A stretch of 18,499 bases of DNA, taken from Verrucomicrobiota bacterium. GTDB taxonomy: Bacteria; Verrucomicrobiota; Verrucomicrobiia; Limisphaerales; AV2. The notes under the pieces were generated by a model. The model saw only the letters and a program-made list of their open reading frames with translations. It was not told where the DNA came from and made no database searches. The translations under genes were made by a program, and so were the position numbers. Shown here piece after piece: positions 14,867 through 18,499 of this stretch (position 1 is its first letter; each line of letters opens with the position of its first letter). The stretch is from contig QHOP01000367.1 in assembly GCA_003219345.1 (NCBI GenBank), forward strand, positions 1 to 18,499. The letters are read 5' to 3'.

Positions 14867-17213
14867 TCATTCGTATCGGAGAGCCTCCATCGGATCGACC
14901 CTCGCAGCCCGTCGGGCGGGCAACCAACACGCCAGAAGCGCGACGGCAGTCAGCAGCAGCGCAATGCCACAAAACGTCAGCGGATCGGTGGAACTGATGC
15001 TGTAAAGCACGCTGGTCAAAACGCGGGTCGCCGCCAGCGCGCCCAACAGGCCCAGTACAATGCCCCCGAGCGTCAGCAGCGCTCCATGCCGCAGCACCAA
15101 GGCGAGGACGTTCCGTTGCCGGGCACCCAGGGCCATGCGGACGCCGATTTCGCGCGTGCGTTGCGTGACCAGGTACGACATCACGCCGTAAATGCCTAGC
15201 GCGGCCAACAGCGTCGCGCAGCCCGCAAAGCCGCCGAGCAGGATCAAAAGGAAGCGCTGGTCCACGAGCGAGCCGGCCAGAATTTGTCGCATGGTTCGCA
15301 TACGCGAAAGATCCAGGTCTTTGTTATCCCTCAGAATCTCCCGCCGCACTGCCGCCATCGCAGCGCGCGAGTTGCCGTCGGTCTTCACGATCAGTGTCAG
15401 CGAAGTGGATCGGGGCTCCGCGCTTTGCCGATAAAGGTACGGGCCCGGTCTGTCGGTGAGGTTCTTGATCTGGCTGTCTTTGACCACGCCGTTCACCACG
15501 AATGGTCCGACCGCCCATCTCCGGCGTTTGGACGACAGGGATGCCCATGGTCTCAAAATATTTTGGCCCAACCTCGGCAAATTCCACGACGATGAACTCA
15601 TCCTTCTGCGGCGCGTAATTCTCGATCTGGCCGGCAGGAAATGATGAGGGGCCGTCGAGCAAGGGCAGGGAACGCGCAACACTGACCGACTGAATGCCCG
15701 GCACGGACTCCAAGCGTTGCGCCAGCTCCTGATAAAACGGTCCGACCGACTTTTCGGTGTAACCCTGCAGTTCCAGAGGAACGACCACGAGGTTTTTGAC
15801 GTTGAATCCGGGATTCGTCGCGTTCAGTGCCGCAAAACTTCGCAGGCACAGTCCGGCTCCGATCAGCAGCACCAGGCAGAGCGCGATCTGGCCGACGGCA
15901 AGCAGGTCGCGCAGATGAAGGCTGCGCTCTGAGCCGACGACCGCCGTTTCATCTTTGAGCGCGGAGTTGACGTCGCATCGCGCGGCCTGCCAGGCGGGCG
16001 CCGTCCCAAAAATCAACCCGGCCAGTACCGCCACAAACAGCGCGAAACAAACAACGCGATAGTCCACTGCGGTTGGAACCACCAGTTCCAGATCGCCCGG
16101 TTTCAGGGCCAGCAACAACCGGTTGACCCAATGCGCAACCAGCATTCCCGAGCCGCATCCGAGCAGCGACAACACCATGCTTTCGGTCAGCATTTGACGC
16201 AGGAGCTGCCAGCGCGTCGCCCCCAGGGAAAGGCGGATGGCGATTTCCTTCCGTCGCCTCGCGGCGCGGGTCAGCAGCAGGTTTGAGATATTGGCGCAGG
16301 CGATCAGCAGCACCAGGCCAACAACCCCCATGGCCAGAGCGGTCGCCTTCCGCAATACACTGTGCGACTTGAACGCACCCCAACTTCCCAGCGCCGCGTG
16401 CCGGAGTTGGGTCTTGAGGTCCGAACGGAAAATGCCTTCATTCTCGTAGCCCGGGATGACTGCGCCCTGGTATTTCCGCGCGATGTTTTGCGCCGCGACA
16501 TCCAGTTCTGCGGCGGCTTGTGCGCGGTTCACGCCCGGCGCCAGCCGGCCCACCAACCGGAAGTCCACGCCCATGCTTCTCTTGAAATGTTCCTCCATCA
16601 CGGCTGGCAGCCAGACCTGCGGTGTGAATTTATCGAGCCCGTCAAAACCGGTCGGAGCGACGCCGACGATCGTGCAGGTCAATGGCTCCGCGTAATTCGG
16701 TCGAAGGACGAGTGTTTTGCCAATCACCATCGGATCGGCTTTGAAGCTGTCCCTCCAGCACGCATCACTGATGACCGCCACCGGCGTTTGCCCCGGTGTT
16801 CGGTCGTCTTCCGCCAGAAATGTCCGACCAGATGCCGGCGCCGCGCCAAGCGCTGAGAAAAAGTTTGCGGAGACGAGTTGGATCCGAACGTAACGCGTCG
16901 CGTTGCCGATCTGCATCGGGGCGGAAACCGGAGCGTAAGCCAGCAGTTCGGAAAAGACGCGGCTCTGCTCGAGATAATCGCGATAAATGGGATAGGGAAT
17001 CCGTTGGTTCGCGTAATCGCCGCTGCGGTCAATCAGAACGATGCCAAACAATTGCTCTGGGTCCTTAACGGGGAGAGGGCGCAACAGGAATTCGTTGACC
17101 AGGCTGAAGACCGCCGTGTTGGCTCCGATGCCGACCGCGAGCGTGAGCACGGCCACGGCGGTGAAGCCGGGGTTTTTCAGCAGTTGGCGGAAGGCGAATC
17201 TCAAGTCATTCAT
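14867..17213 (-). pseudogene. ADOP-type ABC permease, disrupted by deletion and frameshift
   Basis: The ADOP reading frame starts at ATG 17213 (NDLRFAFRQLLKNPGF) and runs normally through the first membrane helix, the first periplasmic core and the central membrane block (VVGLVLLIACANISNLLL, 297-314). It continues into the second core up to about residue 567 (ETMGIPVVQTPEMG). The frame then becomes nonsense and stops at 15324. From about 15510 down to 14867 another frame carries the rest of the protein: VVKDSQIKNLTDRPG, the AALGIYGVMSY block and the ending RRAARVDPMEALRYE. Measured against the intact ADOP protein, about 120 nt are missing at the junction. The INETxARR and DPIG-type motifs are absent from both frames. 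This is therefore a deletion plus a frameshift, not a single-base reading error. The two parts would not form a working permease unless the deletion is an assembly fault. The start lacks a Shine-Dalgarno sequence, as in the intact copy. Confidence 0.88.
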
Positions 17214-17322
17214 AGTTCGTTAAATCGTTAAAAAGGTTGAATCGTTGAATCGGCGGACGAGGCGAAAGAGCTTTGACAATTCGGGTTCACGTTTTAACGA
17301 TTCAACGGTTCAACGATTTGCG
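17214..17322. repeat. ADOP leader element, copy 2
   Basis: Similar to 13902-14012. The words cgttaaat and gttgaatc flank a core that keeps ggcgaaagagc, caattcg and ttcacgttttaacgat in the same order. The right arm (17298-17319) is complementary to words in the left arm (17236-17252). The element starts directly at the ATG of the disrupted ADOP gene, so any promoter or leader for that gene lies in or beyond it. Confidence 0.65.
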
Positions 17323-17335
17323 ATTTGGTGAGTAA

Positions 17336-17393
17336 TCAGTGGTCTTGTTGTCGGTTGCTTTTCATTCCGCGCTCCACGTTCCGCGTTCCGCGT
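17336..17393. repeat. Iterated cagtggtc and ttccgcg words
   Basis: This short gap holds cagtggtc...gttgtcggttgc, resembling 11123-11155, followed by ttccgcgctccacg and tandem gttccgc words at about 17365-17393. It ends a few bases before the stop codon of the next ADOP gene. It is non-coding. Confidence 0.45.
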
Positions 17394-17398
17394 TTGAA

Positions 17399-18499
17399 TC
17401 ATTCATAACGCAGCGCCTCCATCGGATCGACCCGCGCGGCGCGCCGGGCGGGCAACCAACACGCCAGGAGCGCGACGGCCACGAGCAGCAGTGAGACGAG
17501 GGCGAACGTCACGGGATCGGTGGGCGTGACTCCGTAGAGCAGGCCGCGAATGACGCGCGTCAGCGCCAGCGCCGCTACGATGCCGATGGCCACGCCGGAC
17601 AGCGCGAGCTTCATTCCCTGACTGATCACCAGCGAAAGGACGTTGCGTTTCTGCGCGCCGAGGGCCAGGCGCACCCCGATCTCACGCTGGCGCTGGGTCA
17701 CGGAATACGCCAGCACGCCGTAGAGACCGACTGCGGCCAGCAACAAAGCCACGCCGGCGAACAGACTCAACAACCCCGTTTGCAGGCGCGGTTGCGCCAC
17801 CGTCTCCGAGAGCAGGGCGTCCATCGTGCGGATGAGCGGTGGCGGCAGATTGGGGATCACCGCTTTTGTTTCGCGACGGATCGCTTCCGCCAGCGTTGCG
17901 GGATCGCCTGTCGTGCGGACAAGGACCGTCGGATTCTGCATCGGCCACTGCCAGTAGGGTTGATAGGCTTCCGGCACGGCTTCCGGGTGCGGGTGCAACG
18001 ATTTTATGTCACTCACGACACCGACGATTTCGCTCCACTCGGGCAGGCCATAAACATTCGTTGCGCCCAATGGCGGTTGACTGGTACCCATCTTGAAGAG
18101 CTGGCCGATGGGATCTTCATTCGGAAAATAGCGCCGGGCCAGGGTCTCGTTGATCAGCACCACACCGGGCGCTTCCAGCGTGTCGGCCTCGGTCAAGTCG
18201 CGTCCGCGCAGCACGCGCGCTCCCAACGCGCGCAGCCAGTCGGGCGTGATGCCTTTGAACTCTGCTTTCGGCTGTTCTTCGGGCTTGAGCGTCGGCCGGC
18301 CAAAAATCGCGATCGACTCGTTCGGTGGTCGGTTCTCACGTCGCAGCAACCGGCTGCCCGCGCCAACCGCCTGCGCGCCGGGTAAGGCGCGGATGCGTTC
18401 GATCGATTCCGGCAACGGCACCTGCGGCGGCGTCGCAGTCGGGCGCACCCAGGTCGAAAAACCGGACACGGAAAAGTCGAGTTCCGCGGTCAGCAGATG
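17399..18499 (-). CDS. ADOP-type ABC permease, C-terminal part (cut by window edge)
   Basis: The frame is open to the right edge, so the gene continues beyond position 18499; about 367 residues are visible. They cover the second periplasmic core and the last FtsX block. Motifs include INETLARRYFPNEDPIG and EIVGVVSDIKS in the core, then LLAAVGLYGVLAYSVTQRQREIG in the membrane part and the shared ending RRAARVDPMEALRYE. Unlike the next copy downstream, this one keeps the NET-ARR and DPIG motifs and is in frame throughout the visible part. Its final 33 coding bases are identical to those of the intact ADOP gene at 11397, while the following bases match the pseudogene better. It is probably the first or an early gene of the minus-strand export cluster and would need an ATPase supplied in trans. 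The GTG at 18469 is internal and not the start. Confidence 0.93.
   Translation of the reverse strand, partial: HLLTAELDFSVSGFSTWVRPTATPPQVPLPESIERIRALPGAQAVGAGSRLLRRENRPPNESIAIFGRPTLKPEEQPKAEFKGITPDWLRALGARVLRGRDLTEADTLEAPGVVLINETLARRYFPNEDPIGQLFKMGTSQPPLGATNVYGLPEWSEIVGVVSDIKSLHPHPEAVPEAYQPYWQWPMQNPTVLVRTTGDPATLAEAIRRETKAVIPNLPPPLIRTMDALLSETVAQPRLQTGLLSLFAGVALLLAAVGLYGVLAYSVTQRQREIGVRLALGAQKRNVLSLVISQGMKLALSGVAIGIVAALALTRVIRGLLYGVTPTDPVTFALVSLLLVAVALLACWLPARRAARVDPMEALRYE

Noticed and set aside
15490..15530. Programmed frameshift in the ADOP pseudogene
   Set aside because: About 40 residues including conserved motifs are absent, which frameshifting cannot restore, and no slippery heptamer is visible.
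14867..15682. Second ADOP fragment as an independent gene
   Set aside because: Its first roughly 57 residues are an out-of-frame shadow of the upstream ADOP sequence. The real homology begins mid-domain, so it is the tail of a broken gene.

Overview
The window looks like a piece of a GC-rich Gram-negative chromosome, most likely from a verrucomicrobium of the Pedosphaera/Limisphaerales type, with Planctomycetota or Acidobacteriota as less likely alternatives. The reasons are the paired DUF1592-type cytochrome and DUF1552 genes, the cytochrome c/WD40 fusion, several long ADOP-type ABC permeases, poor Shine-Dalgarno sequences, and gaps between genes filled with short-word inverted repeats. The lineage is inferred from gene content; no marker gene is present. 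I see no rRNA, tRNA, CRISPR array, transposase or phage gene.

Layout. (1) 2-2107, plus strand: the C-terminal part of a GspD/PilQ-like secretin, cut by the left edge. (2) 2108-2584: a convergent gap with two inverted-repeat elements and a hairpin. (3) 6545 down to 2585, minus strand: a DUF1587/1595/1592/1588/1585 c-type cytochrome followed by a Tat-exported DUF1552 protein, with a strong inverted repeat between them. (4) 6693-8659, plus strand and divergent: a secreted cytochrome c/WD40 protein, then a PaaI-like hotdog thioesterase. (5) 18499 down to 8724, minus strand: a putative export cluster. In order of transcription it holds an ADOP permease (cut by the right edge), an ADOP pseudogene, a small exported beta-sandwich protein, an intact ADOP permease, a LolD/MacB-type ATPase and a TolC-like outer-membrane protein. 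No MacA/HlyD adaptor is visible.

How the genes may work together. The ATPase, the intact ADOP permease and the TolC-like channel could form a MacB-like export machine; the adaptor would have to be encoded elsewhere. The two cytochrome genes and the DUF1552 gene look like an envelope redox or polymer-processing module of the Planctomycetota/Verrucomicrobiota type; the family's biochemistry is not established. The secretin and the thioesterase have no visible partner here.

The most notable features are not enzymes. Most gaps between genes carry inverted or iterated repeats built from short words, and different gaps use different words. Two similar leader elements of about 110 bp sit in front of the intact ADOP gene and of the broken one. 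The broken copy has lost roughly 120 bp and its reading frame at about 15510-15530. I found no convincing complete new system; the repeats and the decaying ADOP array are the best leads.
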